In this document: piece after piece, positions 27,401 through 38,681 of the stretch
Layout: the number at the start of each line of letters is the position of its first letter
Position numbering within the stretch: the first letter of the stretch is position 1
Origin: Onchocerca lupi
Lineage: Eukaryota > Nematoda > Chromadorea > Rhabditida > Onchocercidae
NCBI GenBank assembly: GCA_028564675.1
Contig: JAOVVO010000317.1
Span: forward strand, 23,996 to 87,995
Direction of reading: 5' to 3'
Length of the DNA stretch: 64,000 bases
Program-made: the position numbers and the translations under genes
Notes under the pieces: generated by a model
Seen by the model: the letters and a program-made list of their open reading frames with translations, nothing else
The model's database searches: none
What the model was told of the DNA's origin: nothing

Positions 27401-30400
27401 GATCCAATTAATGGACTCGGTCTAACGTTGGTTGATGGTAACCTGAATGGTGTTACAGGTGTATATGTAAAGTCTGTATCCGAAGAAGGTGTCGGAAAAA
27501 AAGGAGTTAGTTGATGTTCTAAAATTTTTTTGTTATAGTTTTTTCCTTCGAAAGTAAATGTGGTTTTATATCTCGATTTAGATTTTGATTTAGCTTGAAA
27601 AAGATGTCAAAAATTCAGGGAGTGAATGTTGGTGATCGACTACTGAGTGTCAATAATGTATCACTTATTGGTAAGGATAGACATATAACTGTCGATCTAG
27701 TGAAAAAGTGTGGCAATCTTGTCCATCTAAAGATTTTCAGGTAGGTTTTTTTTTTCTTTGCGCAATCATGAAGTATGATTTCCCATCATGGTCGTGGCAA
27801 CATGAGATAGCGTATCGTTTGTTTTAACCTTTTATTTGGACCATGTACTTGTCTGATTGCGGAACGACAGCTGTTCTCTACACTGTTTTCTGGGCAACAA
27901 GATTGACCGGTAGATGCTTTTCGTCATTTTTTATTCTCGTTGTTTTAGAGGTTATAGATTATGAATAAATGCTAGTATTTAATGAGGTGATTACCTTTGT
28001 GTTAACGGCAACAATAAATTCATAAAAATATGCCTTTGCTGAAAAAGTTGTTAATTCTTATTTTCCTATCATTTCAATAAAAATCCTGATTTCGACCTAA
28101 TATTCCTTACTCTTTCCATTGTGTTAGAGCCCAGTATTATTTTTTCGCGGATTTGTACGAAAAAAAGTTGTACTAATTGATAGAAATCTTCGCATTCTCT
28201 GGTCGATTAACTCTCTTCGCTAAGAAGACAGAACTATTTCACATAATTTTTAGTGAGATTCAATATTTTAAGATTAGAAGCGATAACATCTGCACTTGCT
28301 TCTGGCATTATTAAGGACAAAACAGTGGTTGAAGATCAGAAAGGATATAAAAATAATTCACTCTCTGTTAGTGAAGGTTAGTTTTTCTTAATGATTAAGT
28401 CAGGATCTGAAAACAAATGTTTTTGATTCATAAACGATATTTGTATAATTTGTAGGACCGCGCTCAAGGACGCCACCACCACCAAGGAAGTATTCAAATA
28501 TCCTGAAGAAGCGCACAAGAGCTGTTAGTGATTTTGGCGCTGTTGGTGATACTTTACCCGATCTGAATAGCGAAGATTTATTGTCAAATCTTAAAAGTGA
28601 ATCGAAATTGAGGTAAGTTGCTCTCGTTTGTTTCACTGTTGTGATTAGCAAAAGAGATATTTAAGTAAGAGATCGAATATCTAGGTAGTAGCAATTGCTG
28701 CTTTATTCTCAAAATAAAAAAGGCAGTTTTCAGAAACTGTCACTTATGAAGCGTTTTTGATCTCATGGCTAATATTCGTTCGCGTATTGAGTTGCATTAG
28801 TTTCGCTTTTTTCACTAGTGATTGTTATGCGGAATATTATGCCTTTTGCTATAGGTATTGAAGAAAAACATTCGTTTTCTGAAACATCCTTAACCAGTTC
28901 GATTTCTTCAGTCTGTTGAATAAATACAGTTAACATCTTTATCATAAACTATTCCTCTCACATTATGTTGAGAGAAATTTTTGAAAAATATTGTACGAAC
29001 TGTCTAAGATGAGGTGCAGCAGTACCCGAAGCTTTTCTAATTGCAACATTATAAAAGAAGAATGCAGAGCCATTAATTTCTTTATCTTCTTTTTTTTAAT
29101 TTGCTATCACTGCTGATGCTTGTTATTATTTTCAGATATTTACGGCCGGAGATTTTATTGAACGAGGTCGAATATGGAGTGGGACACAACGTTCCGGTAG
29201 TATCCATGTATAAGTTCGAAGGTGTTGATGATGAATTGGTGGAGCATTCTCCGAAACGATCTAGTACAGAACCATATTTTCCATTTAAGACAAATGAAAA
29301 TGATTGGCTGAAAACGAGGAAGAGTAATGTTAACCAACAAAAAATTCCGTCTGCCGAGTGGAAATCGGTTCAAGATTATAGGTATTTGGAAGAATTCTTT
29401 TGTATTTTACAAGAAATTATCGAGTAAAAGTCATTTTATATAGCTCTAGTATTTATAGAAAGAAGCCAAATCTTGATTGGGCTGATGACCTGGATGATAT
29501 TGTGGAACCTTTGTCTTCCGATATTTCGTTGGTTACCCTGGAACGTAATGAATCTGGTAGCCTTGGTTTTCAAATTGCATCTAGCGCAGGTATTGTGTAT
29601 ATAAAGCAAATTACTGCAGAGCCTGCATTGACATGTCCTGATATTCAAGTGGGAGACAAGATTATATCGGTTCGTTTTAAATTCATCAGTTGAAGTTCTA
29701 GGTTTTCTCTTTGTATTACGTTTCTTTTCTTTTTTTTTTAGATATTTAGATATCATGTTTATGAAGATTTCCGAATTACAATTGCAAGGTAGATTGGAAC
29801 GATTAGAATTATTATGTCGGACATTTTTATTGTATAAGATATATATCTTAAAGTATTTTTGCAGGTAAATCATGAGAGGGTACAAAATTTAACGCATCAG
29901 CAATTGGTGGATATATTAAGAAAGGGTGGTGATAAAGTGGTAATAGGCTTACAAAACTCGGACAAGGAAATAATTACTCATGATGAAAGCGAACAGACTG
30001 TACGAGTCGTTCTGGAGAAGTCTCATACGGGTTCGCTTGGTCTTAGTCTAGCGAAAAAAACTGGTTTTGATGGTACGTCATCCATTTTGACACTTGTTAG
30101 CCATAATTTTTGATTTATTTTATACGTTATCAGTAGAGTTGTAAATTTTCTATTTTCGTTTTTGAACAGAGAAGATTTCTCAAATGTCCAATTTTAGAAA
30201 TACTTTTATTTTTGTGAAAAATTTAATCATTTTGTGGATCATTTTAAAACTGTTTTAGAGATATTTTAAAACCATTTTAGAAGCCATTTTAAAACTCTTT
30301 CATCTTTAAAACAAAACTTGTGCTACTTAGTTGATTTAGTTTTATTCAGAAATTATCGTAGTGTCCTTTATTCACTGCTGCGAAAATTTTTGAGAGTTAC

Positions 30401-30715
30401 AATCTTACCCTGCTGACTCGTGTATTTTCCTGCTGAAGGAGATGCGCTATGCCCGAGCCGAATCATATTTAGCCGTATTCTGTTCGTTAATTGGTTTCGT
30501 TTTAATTTCTAACGTGAAATATTTTAGGAATTTACATCCGAATGATTAGCAGTGGTAGTGCTGCGGATATTGATGGAACACTGCATATTGGCGATAAAAT
30601 TTGGAAAGTCAATGGGCAATCAGTGAGTAATTGTACACCAGGTGCCATCGTTGATTTATTGAAAGCTGCAAGTAACCCCGTAGAAATTATTGTAAAACGA
30701 GCCGTCGTTAAGTGA
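18755..30715 (+). CDS. KIND-FERM-triple-PDZ scaffold (FRMPD2/PTPN13-like, no phosphatase domain)
   Basis: Twenty-nine exons close in phase to about 1380 residues: 18755-18925, 19169-19250, 19651-19783, 20146-20278, 20531-20629, 20844-20990, 21551-21781, 22067-22165, 22325-22381, 22553-22648, 22723-22816, 23005-23087, 23439-23513, 23846-24020, 24323-24473, 24764-24944, 25364-25471, 25883-26043, 26124-26258, 26397-26541, 26981-27143, 27318-27505, 27619-27740, 28273-28376, 28456-28612, 29136-29381, 29459-29669, 29865-30072, 30528-30715. KIND (kinase-like noncatalytic) is residues 1-173 (VSLAEIIEVRGCGLNDDELL; EYIPPEMQEG; VHVYCLGEVI). Linker 174-500 is acidic and low complexity. FERM is about 501-852 (ELYLQLRRDILDDRI; VAQWIGIMTRGIVLFEE). 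PDZ domains start near 925, 1200 and 1295 with carboxylate loops NGLGLTLV, GSLGFQIA and GSLGLSLA. The stop follows PDZ3 directly, so the PTP domain of PTPN13 is absent. Such proteins organise cortical or junctional complexes; that role is inferred. Confidence 0.9.
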
Positions 30716-33700
30716 CTGGTTTATAATGTTAAATGATGTTTCCTATCAATGCATTATTATTAATTTTATAAACTTCAGTCTTCAAATAGTTATAGTGATG
30801 TTGCAAGTCAGGTTTTTCAATGGTGTTAATTGTTCTTTTATTTATACCTTTTCACTGAACTAATTTCATTTTATTCTCTTTCATGCCACTGTAAAGCTAT
30901 CTGCGTAATTTGTAGACACAACATATCATACTGATGCTCTCACTATATGTGTAAAAATTTTTATGTGTCATGCATTCTTTCTTTTCTATTTATGCTGCAT
31001 TATGGAACTCATAATATTTGCATGCCATGCCCACATTAATTTTTTTATGGAATTTATCGATACTTCAACAGCCATTATCTATGTGAAATTAATGCATTTC
31101 AGGAAAAGGGAGGAAAAAATTGGTTTGGTTATTTGCTTGTTGAGCTTAGCACAAACTCTCGTTTTCTTCAAATTCTCGATGAACTTTTGAATAGAAAATG
31201 TTGTTATATTATATCAGACTTTTGACTGTTGAAATCTCTAATTTCTCATTTGAAATATAGGTTATCCAGAAGCGGTGCATTAAATCTTCCCATTGTTGAG
31301 CATCATGTTTTCTTCACCGATTTTATTTCAAACAATGTCTGCGTTTCATCATACTGGTGTCATACTTTTACTAGCAAACCGTTCTGTGATTGCAAATATC
31401 AAGCTTGAAGTGTACTTTGTATAGCAGTGCAGGTATAATTGTATATTGGCAGTTCGAAAATGTATTTGCAACATTCCTTTATATAAATGGTGTGTAGCGT
31501 ATATGAAAGCGAAATTCTTTTTATATCTTGTCTTCTGATTGATGGGACGAGGCCAATGACGAAATATCTGTGAACGCTTTTCATGCCTTACGTTTAACTT
31601 TCATGTTCTGCGAACAAGCAAAATACTTCTATGTTTTGCAAATTTTGATGATAATTTAAAGTGATATATATATTTTTTTCATATATATGTATTTGATTGC
31701 TCAGTTCCTTTTCTATATAAGTGAGCGTGTCACTTGACTCTTGAAACAAATGAAAAGTATTGGTATTTGCTTGCAAGTTATGCTGCGAATGTCTTTTTCA
31801 GTGTATCTAATTTATATTATAATTTTATTGTAAATTAAATGAAAAAAAAAAATTATTCTAGGTGGGATTTATATATATGAAAGAATCTCAAGTTCAAGAT
31901 AGGAGAGAGGGAGATGGGGATTGGTGAACCAAGTATACAGGTAGAGTTATGATGTGCTTGACATCATTTTCAATATTTTAGGATTGTTTGAGCTTTCACT
32001 TTTACTAATTTCCCAGAGTTACTATTAATGTTATGAGACATATATAGGGATTTGTAACAACAAACTCTCCTTTGATAAGAGTTAAAATTATTTTACTTTC
32101 AGAATTATGTTGAGCAAAATTCGATTAGCCAATATAATGTGATATGTTCTGCAGGGAGCTACTGTGGAAGTCGTGCTGCGAGAGTTTTTTTTGCAAAATC
32201 TTCGTATTTTTAAGACGATATCTAATTGAACTGTTGACGCTGTTTGAGTAAAATTGTTTAAATTTTGGAATGGTCGAATGTTTTTCGCATGCTTTTTTTC
32301 CAATTTATAGTTGTAATAGTGTTTAACTGACAAAAGGTTGTTTCAGAAGCTAGTGGATTTGGTTCCCATTAGTTAACTGAGCTATGCTTCATTTACTGAA
32401 TAGATATCTCCTCAGAATGTGTTAAGCAATCTATCTAAATAAATAAAAATGTAGATGTTCGTTATTCATTTCGGCACACAACATTTCAAGTTGTTCAGCG
32501 ATTGGTTTGAAATTTCGATACAACGCTGCATTCAAATAGGCGCGTGCTTTTATATATATAAGGTGTATGTTTAAGAACTTTCGGAGATTTAAGATTTTGA
32601 ACAAACGAACATTCACATTTTCATTTCCGGGTCCAGCTAGTTATAACAAAATTAGAGATGCCTATGGGAGTACAAAAATTCTTTGTGTCGTACTCGTTGC
32701 ATTTCAGATGTTCTCTGGCGTTTATTTGCGAATATATCCTCATTTTTACTTTTTTACACCTCTTCGTTTATTATCATTTTGTCGGTGCTTCGGTGTCATT
32801 TGTTTGAATAAGAAATATCAGTGGTGATATTCTCGGACTTTTTACTACTCATCTTTGCTGTATGAACGTAGACAATGAACACAGTTTCCTGTCTTTGAAA
32901 TCTTACTCGTTGTTAATAAGGGCTATAATCCAAGAAATCTTGCATTTCCTGTTCTTGTCCAAAGGATAGAAGTGATGATTGATGGGGATATTTCTTCATC
33001 TTCCTGTCTGAAAATTAACGTCATTCTTCATTCTGTGATGCAAATAATCATAATTCCCGTCTCAAGTGTTCAAATTAGATTCTTGTTTTATTTTTCTTTG
33101 CCTGTTAATATATTTATTTCTATATATTGTAAAGTTGCATGCGTTCTGTTGATAACTACATGTACACTATTAATAAGCACTTAGTAATTCACCAGATATT
33201 CTTTTATTAGGTAGGTTAGCTGTAATAAAATTGAACATATTCAAATAGCTATTTTTAAAGGGAGAAGTAGGCATGGATGACAATAACCAACACCATCACG
33301 GTTGTCATTTAATCCATAGATAGTGAATGAGAAATTAATTAGAGGAATGCGATCAGATAAATGTATAACAATATCGGATGAGTCATCAACCGTAATAGTC
33401 GAGAGGCAGTTCCATCACAGTAGAATTTTGCAAGTGACTTCTATCATCTATTTCGCATAATTTCCAAATGCAAGTTCCATGAAGTTTAAAATTTACTTGA
33501 TTTCACAATATTTGACTACTCACTACTTCAAAATAAGTCGAAGATGGGAATTTCTGCTTTACGATCTAATGATCTAAGTGATAATTGGTCCAATCACTAT
33601 TCGAAAATCGGAAAGCGCATTTCTCAGTTTTCATATCGAAACAATTCCATGTCAATTTTAACTCAAAAGATTTTTTCATCACGTGAAATTAGTTTTTCCA

Positions 33701-34549
33701 CTGAGAGTCATTTTTAAAATCATTTATCAGTTTCACTTAAGGTCAATGTTTTACTTTATTTAGGCACTTGGTGGTTTTTTTTCTTAGATGCATTTTCTGC
33801 TACTGGGGAATGTATCATAAGGTCCTTCAGTTTTTGGATGACACTGTTCTCATGATGTGGATATTATATACATATTTATCATCTTCATTCCATGTTTAAG
33901 ATTCTCCTTGGCTTTTTCACTGGATTAATCAGAAAGGTATTTATATATGTTAAACTTTAAATATGTGCTTTATGCAGTGAGCAACTAAGGCAGGACGACG
34001 TAAAAAGCATACATTTGCACTGGTGAAGAATAAAATTTAAAAATGGCTGCCAAACTAAAGGCTAAAGAAGCTGAAAGTAAGAATCGAAAAGGATATATAT
34101 GCAGCATTATAAATTTTGCGGAAATCAAGCACACATCAGTTCAATAATGAGGAATTGTCTAAAAACTATTCAGAACCCGTTATGACAGTCGCGTAACCGT
34201 TACTGACATGTTTAAGTTATTTCAAAACATCTCCATTTATTGAATGTAGAACAATAATTTCTGTGAACAAGTGTTTTAAAAAGAAAATCTAGAAAGTCAT
34301 TCTTAAATTCATATACATTCAAAATCTAGTATAAAGATGAGAGCCTATTTGATGAATGATATCCATGAGATGATATGAATTGAAAGATGTCAATGAGCTG
34401 CTGTAGATGACTTTATAAGTATGTCGTTTTTACCGAACTGAAAAACTCATGAAATAAGTTGAAATCCAGATTTCTATTTCAAAAAATTATAGAAGCAAAA
34501 GTTTTTATATCAAATTATATGATATTTCACTACCGGCAGTGTGTCTAAA
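30716..34549. other. Intergenic spacer, no confident gene
   Basis: A 3.8 kb convergent spacer between the scaffold gene (+) and the ACK kinase (-). It is AT-rich with poly-T tracts. The only hint of an exon is at 34043-34076 (+): an ATG opening 11 codons (MAAKLKAKEAE) directly before a perfect GTAAGA donor, but no partner exon was found. On the - strand AATAAA (plus strand 34236-34241) could serve as the 3' end of the ACK gene. Confidence 0.45.
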
Positions 34550-37500
34550 TCAGAATGCATGTTCAAAAATAGTTGAAGGAAACAATTTTAGAAAATGATC
34601 ATTTACCTGTAACAAACCAAAGGCCGTTCCATCAACTCCAACATGACAGGTATGATGAACATCACCTTGAGGCTCACTTATCAATAACTTCTTCCGGCTA
34701 ATTTTGTTTTGTACCTTTTGTTTTTCATGGGAAAAGGTTTTTGGATGTGAAAAGGAAACTGATGACAAATACTTATCGCACTTATTATTTGGCAATTCGA
34801 TGTCCAGTTTTGCGACAGTTTCTTCGGGTCTAAATAAACCTGTTCGACCATTTCGCATGCATCCACGCCAGAAGTAACCATCTGGATAAGTCGAAGGACT
34901 GAAATTCCAATCTAAATCACCAAAATTTTATCTAGAATGAAATAGGAATTAAAATCATAACTGGAGTGAGAATACGCTCTAGATCCCTTAGATATCTGTT
35001 GAAAAATGCTATCGCACAATAAATACAGAAAGAAATCACTGTTCAACTAAAAATGCAAACTAAACTCTAACCATTTATCAAGCACTATTATGGTTTCATT
35101 TTTTGCATACTGGAGATGGTCAATGATTCCATCACAGCAAGACGTTACAGTGACCAAACACTGTGGCATGATTTCTGGAAGCTGCCGAACAATGTCCGTA
35201 AAAGAGGGACGCTCTTCCGGCTTGTGAGCCCAGCACTGCATCATGAGATCATAGAATTCAATCGGACATGCATCTGGGCATTCTAATCTTTGTAGATTTG
35301 GGTAGTCTATTGCTGCCAATATCTAAAAAAGCAATACTGAAAAAAAAACTATGGAAGAGAAACCAAAAAATTGTAAACAAGAATCAACTTACTGTAAACG
35401 AAATATTCCAATAAACTGCATATTATGGTAGGAGAATTTGATGCTAATGAAAGATAGAAGAAAAGTAACCTGCGCACCGTTAAAACCAGCCCATGGCATT
35501 TGACCGAAAGAAAATATTTCAAATAATGTCACCCCATATGACCAAACATCGCTGGCAGATGTAAATTTCAGGAAATTAATAGCTTCAGGAGCACACCAAG
35601 CGATTGGTAGTTTTACTGTTTCTGAAAACTCGCTTCGATAATAATCTTCGCCCATGCCCAACGAACGGCTTAACCCAAAGTCCGAAATTTTCACCTGTAA
35701 TCAGTTATGGGATTTGACATTTTCTCAAAAAATGTGCCAATATGTTTTACAACTGTCTCTCTCACTCGTCCTAGATCATCTTATGTTTCACTTTCTGGAA
35801 GACAGAGATAATAACAGAGGTACCTTTCACAGTCTATATACGTTGCGATGAAAAAAAAAAAAAAAGTTTATTTACCCTTTCAGCAGAAAAAACAAGAACA
35901 TTGCGTGCCGCAAGATCGCGATGAATAAGTCTCTGATCTGACAGATATTTCATGCCCTGGGCAATCTGCATCGAAAATTTACAGAATGTATCTACAAAGA
36001 ATGCAGCACGTAGAGAAGATTTTTGAAGACACTCCAGTAATGATCCACAAGGTGCCAATTCGGATACCTGCACAAATGCAACTGAAGTAATTGAAAAAGG
36101 TGCCAATATACTACACTTCGAAACTGAACAACAAAGGAATGAAAAAAATAGTAGAAAAAGTACTGACAGTCTCTCTTTTCAATGATAAATATATTTATTG
36201 TGCTCAGTTACAGGTCTAATTACCCAAGTTTGAGGTAATTGAATGTTTCAGCCCAGAGTTTCGGCTGCCGTTGCTTGAAGTGAAATTTTAGGAAGGCCTG
36301 TATCAGCGCGATAACAAACAGTGAAATATAAGTGATACAATGATGGGAGCTATAGGTGATAAAATTTGATGATTTTGAGTTTGTGATAGAATTTGGTATA
36401 CATTTTTTTTTTTTTGAAAATGTTTACGACCAAACCACGTTGAAAGCACGACATCTCGTCCGATCTGTCAAGTTAAGCAACGTTGGGCCTGGTTAGTACT
36501 TGGATCGGAGACGGCCTGGGAATCCCAGGTGTTGTAGACATATTTTGTTTTTTTTGAAAACTTCTGAAGTAGAAATCTAATTATTTTTGCAAACAGATGC
36601 ATTTCTCTAACCAAAAACTCACCAGCATAACTGCTTTAGTGTCCAGTACTACGCCATAAAGTCTAACAACACATTCATGGCGCATTTTATGCAACACTGC
36701 GACCTCTTGCAAAAAATTACGAGGATTGGCAAATAGCTTCTCAGGCAAAATGCATTTTACAGCTACCTGCAACAGAGATTTGGGTTATTAAGTTTTATAT
36801 ATTAAAGTAGATTTTATCACTGTTAGAAACATTTAAACTTCATGACCGAAAAAGAGTGAACCAACAGAGTTCCGGTAATGGGTTTCCTTAAATGGTTCAT
36901 GAATAGTCGTGTTGCGAAATCTAAACCGAACATCACATGCTTTACTGAATAATCGACTTAATGATTCTCGTGACTTAAATTTTGAGAACAAGTTTTTAAA
37001 ACAGTGCACAAGAAATACCTGTATCTGCTCAGTGTTATTTGAATTATTCCAAGCGGCTTGATAAACGGATCCGAACTCGCCTTTTCCCAACTGCTTGGAT
37101 ATGGTTATATTTTCCAAAAGTATCACATGTTGCTCCTGATAACTCGATGAATGTTGTGCTTTTTTTTTCAGATTCCCTGTGAAAAATATTCAATTCAGAC
37201 ATTTCTTGTTTTATTGAGACGCATTAAAAAACAAAAATGACCTGAGATTCCGAGCTTATGATTGCAGCAAGAGTACAATTTCGAGTAGTAATACTACTGA
37301 GGCAGTATAGTAACTGCTCAACTAATAGGAACTGATCAGTAATTAATGAGCACAAAGTGAATGAGACATGTGAATAAAATTGATGCCTTTGCCAAGGATT
37401 TTTCGTCGTAGCTTCCCCATAATCGAAGACTTGGAAAATCTCCGGTTGTAAGCCATTTTCAAACGTTTCTGCTCTGGTCTGCTCATACCAATTTTGTTCA

Positions 37501-38179
37501 AGTCATTCTCATCCACAAAGTTCATATCGGCTGCATTACGCAACCTCAGGACTGTTCGCATAGAATGCTCATAACTGAAATAACTTCACCCAGATTATCT
37601 AAACCACATTTAAGCAAATTCTTTATAAAAGGCCTTCGTTCTACATTTCACACCAATTTTATCCTTCCCAACAATGCACTAGATCCAGGATTTCTCATTA
37701 AATGTTTCCATTTAATTTCATTTCTACTCATCACCTAGCATATGAACAATCTTTTTTTTGAAATCATATACAGTTTTTAGTAATCCTTGAATATCATTCA
37801 TCTAATCCTTTCGAAAGTTTACGATTGATCAATATAGCAATGAATTTAATTCGATTCAACTTAATTTCTTGACTTAATTTTGTTCAATGTCAGTTATTTT
37901 AATCTGGTCTATTTTAATTGGTATAAAAGAAATAGGAACGATTTTTACCGACAAATTTTTTCATATGGTGTCGTCATTCATGAAATTTGTCACTTGCAAC
38001 TAATAAAATTAAAAACAAATGCAAGGAAAAATGTACCATAGCAAATCGGCTTCACATAATAATTCCGAAATGGTACATTGTTCCGCTTCCATCATCTTCA
38101 GCACTTTTGTTGGATTCTCAACTGTAAAGCAATTCCTGAATGATCCAGGATCTCCACTAGATAACTGATAGTATATCAT
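34550..38179 (-). CDS. ACK-family non-receptor tyrosine kinase (SAM-like, kinase, SH3, CRIB)
   Basis: ACK/TNK2-type kinases act downstream of Cdc42 and in endocytosis; C. elegans has two relatives, SID-3 and ARK-1. Exons: 38179-38037, 37574-37393, 37176-37019, 36766-36623, 36067-35876, 35694-35470, 35322-35061, 34911-34607 (537 residues so far). The N-terminal SAM-like part contains DENDLNKIGMSRPEQKRL. The kinase shows GKGEFGSVYQAAW (glycine loop), VAVK (about Lys165), ELAPCGSLLECL, HRDLAARN (257-264), DFGLSR (278-283), APEAI and the ACK signature QCWAHKPEERPSF, so it should be active. SH3 follows (YPDGYFWRGCMRNGRTGLF), then a CRIB motif, ISEPQGDVHHTCHVG. After 34607 either the donor GTAAAT leads to exons I could not find or translation runs on 18 codons to the TGA at 34550-34552; both leave a C-tail far shorter than TNK2. 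Intron 2 probably has a GC donor. The start follows an AG acceptor by 12 bases. Confidence 0.9.
36213..36320 (+). ncRNA. Spliced-leader (SL1-type) RNA gene with one-base variant leader
   Basis: Positions 36213-36234 match the 22-nt nematode SL1 leader at 21 of 22 positions; the fourth base is C instead of T. The leader is followed at once by a GTAATT 5' splice site, as in SL RNA genes. Downstream, CAGCC (36249-36253) and GGCTG (36263-36267) form a hairpin, and AATTTTAGG (36284-36292) fits an Sm-binding site (usual form AATTTTTGG). A final hairpin with loop CAGCGCG is present but its 3' arm (after 36310) looks imperfect. The 3' end is estimated. Known context: in filarial nematodes SL RNA genes are interspersed with 5S genes. 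This copy may be functional, a variant, or a pseudogene; the substitution and weak last stem favour a diverged dispersed copy. Confidence 0.85.
36422..36539 (+). rRNA. 5S ribosomal RNA gene
   Basis: The sequence matches nematode 5S rRNA over its whole length of 118 bases, including the internal promoter region AGTTAAGCAACGTTGGG and CTTGGATCGGAGACGGCC. The ends pair as helix I: GTTTACGAC with GTTGTAGAC gives nine pairs allowing G-U. A run of T follows at 36541-36556, which fits RNA polymerase III termination. It lies about 100 bases after the SL RNA gene on the same strand and within intron 4 of the minus-strand ACK kinase gene. Nothing in the sequence shows it to be a pseudogene. Confidence 0.93.
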
Positions 38180-38492
38180 TTCCAGAGATACTATCAATTA
38201 ACAAACAAAAGGAGGTTTTTTGGTAGTAAGGTATCACATTCAAACCATAAGACGAAACGCACCTTTCTCTTAAATTTGCATAATGTCAAGTTTATGAGTA
38301 ACGTATTGAAGAAGGAATTTAAGTTTTGCGTGACAGCGAGACTTTACGGACTATAGACTATAAAGGTGATCTTGATGCTTCTATGTTCGCACAAAAAACA
38401 GTTAAATACAGTTAAACTAAGTGAGAAAGTACTGAAAATAAAAAGGTTAAAAAAAGTTTTAGCAAGAAAAGAAGCAGAATTAGCCATTTCAG

Positions 38493-38681
38493 ATGCATAG
38501 TAAGACTCAGGACAAAAGCTCCAGCGATGAAATATTCAATGAAATCATAAACACTGTTAAGCTCCGCAACTTACATACAGTATGCAAGAAAGCTGCCTGC
38601 CCAAATTTTGATGAATGCTGGAATAAACATTCGAAGTTTCCTGGTGCTTGCAATAACTACTGTATCTATAATAACACTTGA
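38493..38681 (+). pseudogene. lipA: Lipoyl synthase (LipA) N-terminal fragment, degenerate
   Basis: A 62-codon open frame carries TVKLRNLHTVCKKAACPNFD followed by ECWNKH. This matches the N-terminal auxiliary iron-sulphur cluster motif of lipoyl synthase: cysteines at residues 31, 36 and 42 keep the exact C-x4-C-x5-C spacing. Immediately after, where LipA has its radical-SAM motif C-x3-C-x2-C, the frame reads GACNNYCIYN, so the first two cysteines are kept and the third is Asn, with about three residues missing before it. It then ends at TGA; the remaining two thirds of the enzyme are absent. AACPN and ECWNK resemble alphaproteobacterial/Rickettsiales LipA more than animal LIAS (EARCPN..ECWG), so a transfer from Wolbachia is the favoured source, but this is inference. 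It cannot encode a working enzyme. Confidence 0.7.

Noticed and set aside
33961..34034. Basic reading GRRKKHTFALVKNKI that resembles a ribosomal protein tail
   Set aside because: Too short, interrupted by stops, and not matched to any specific ribosomal protein that I can name.
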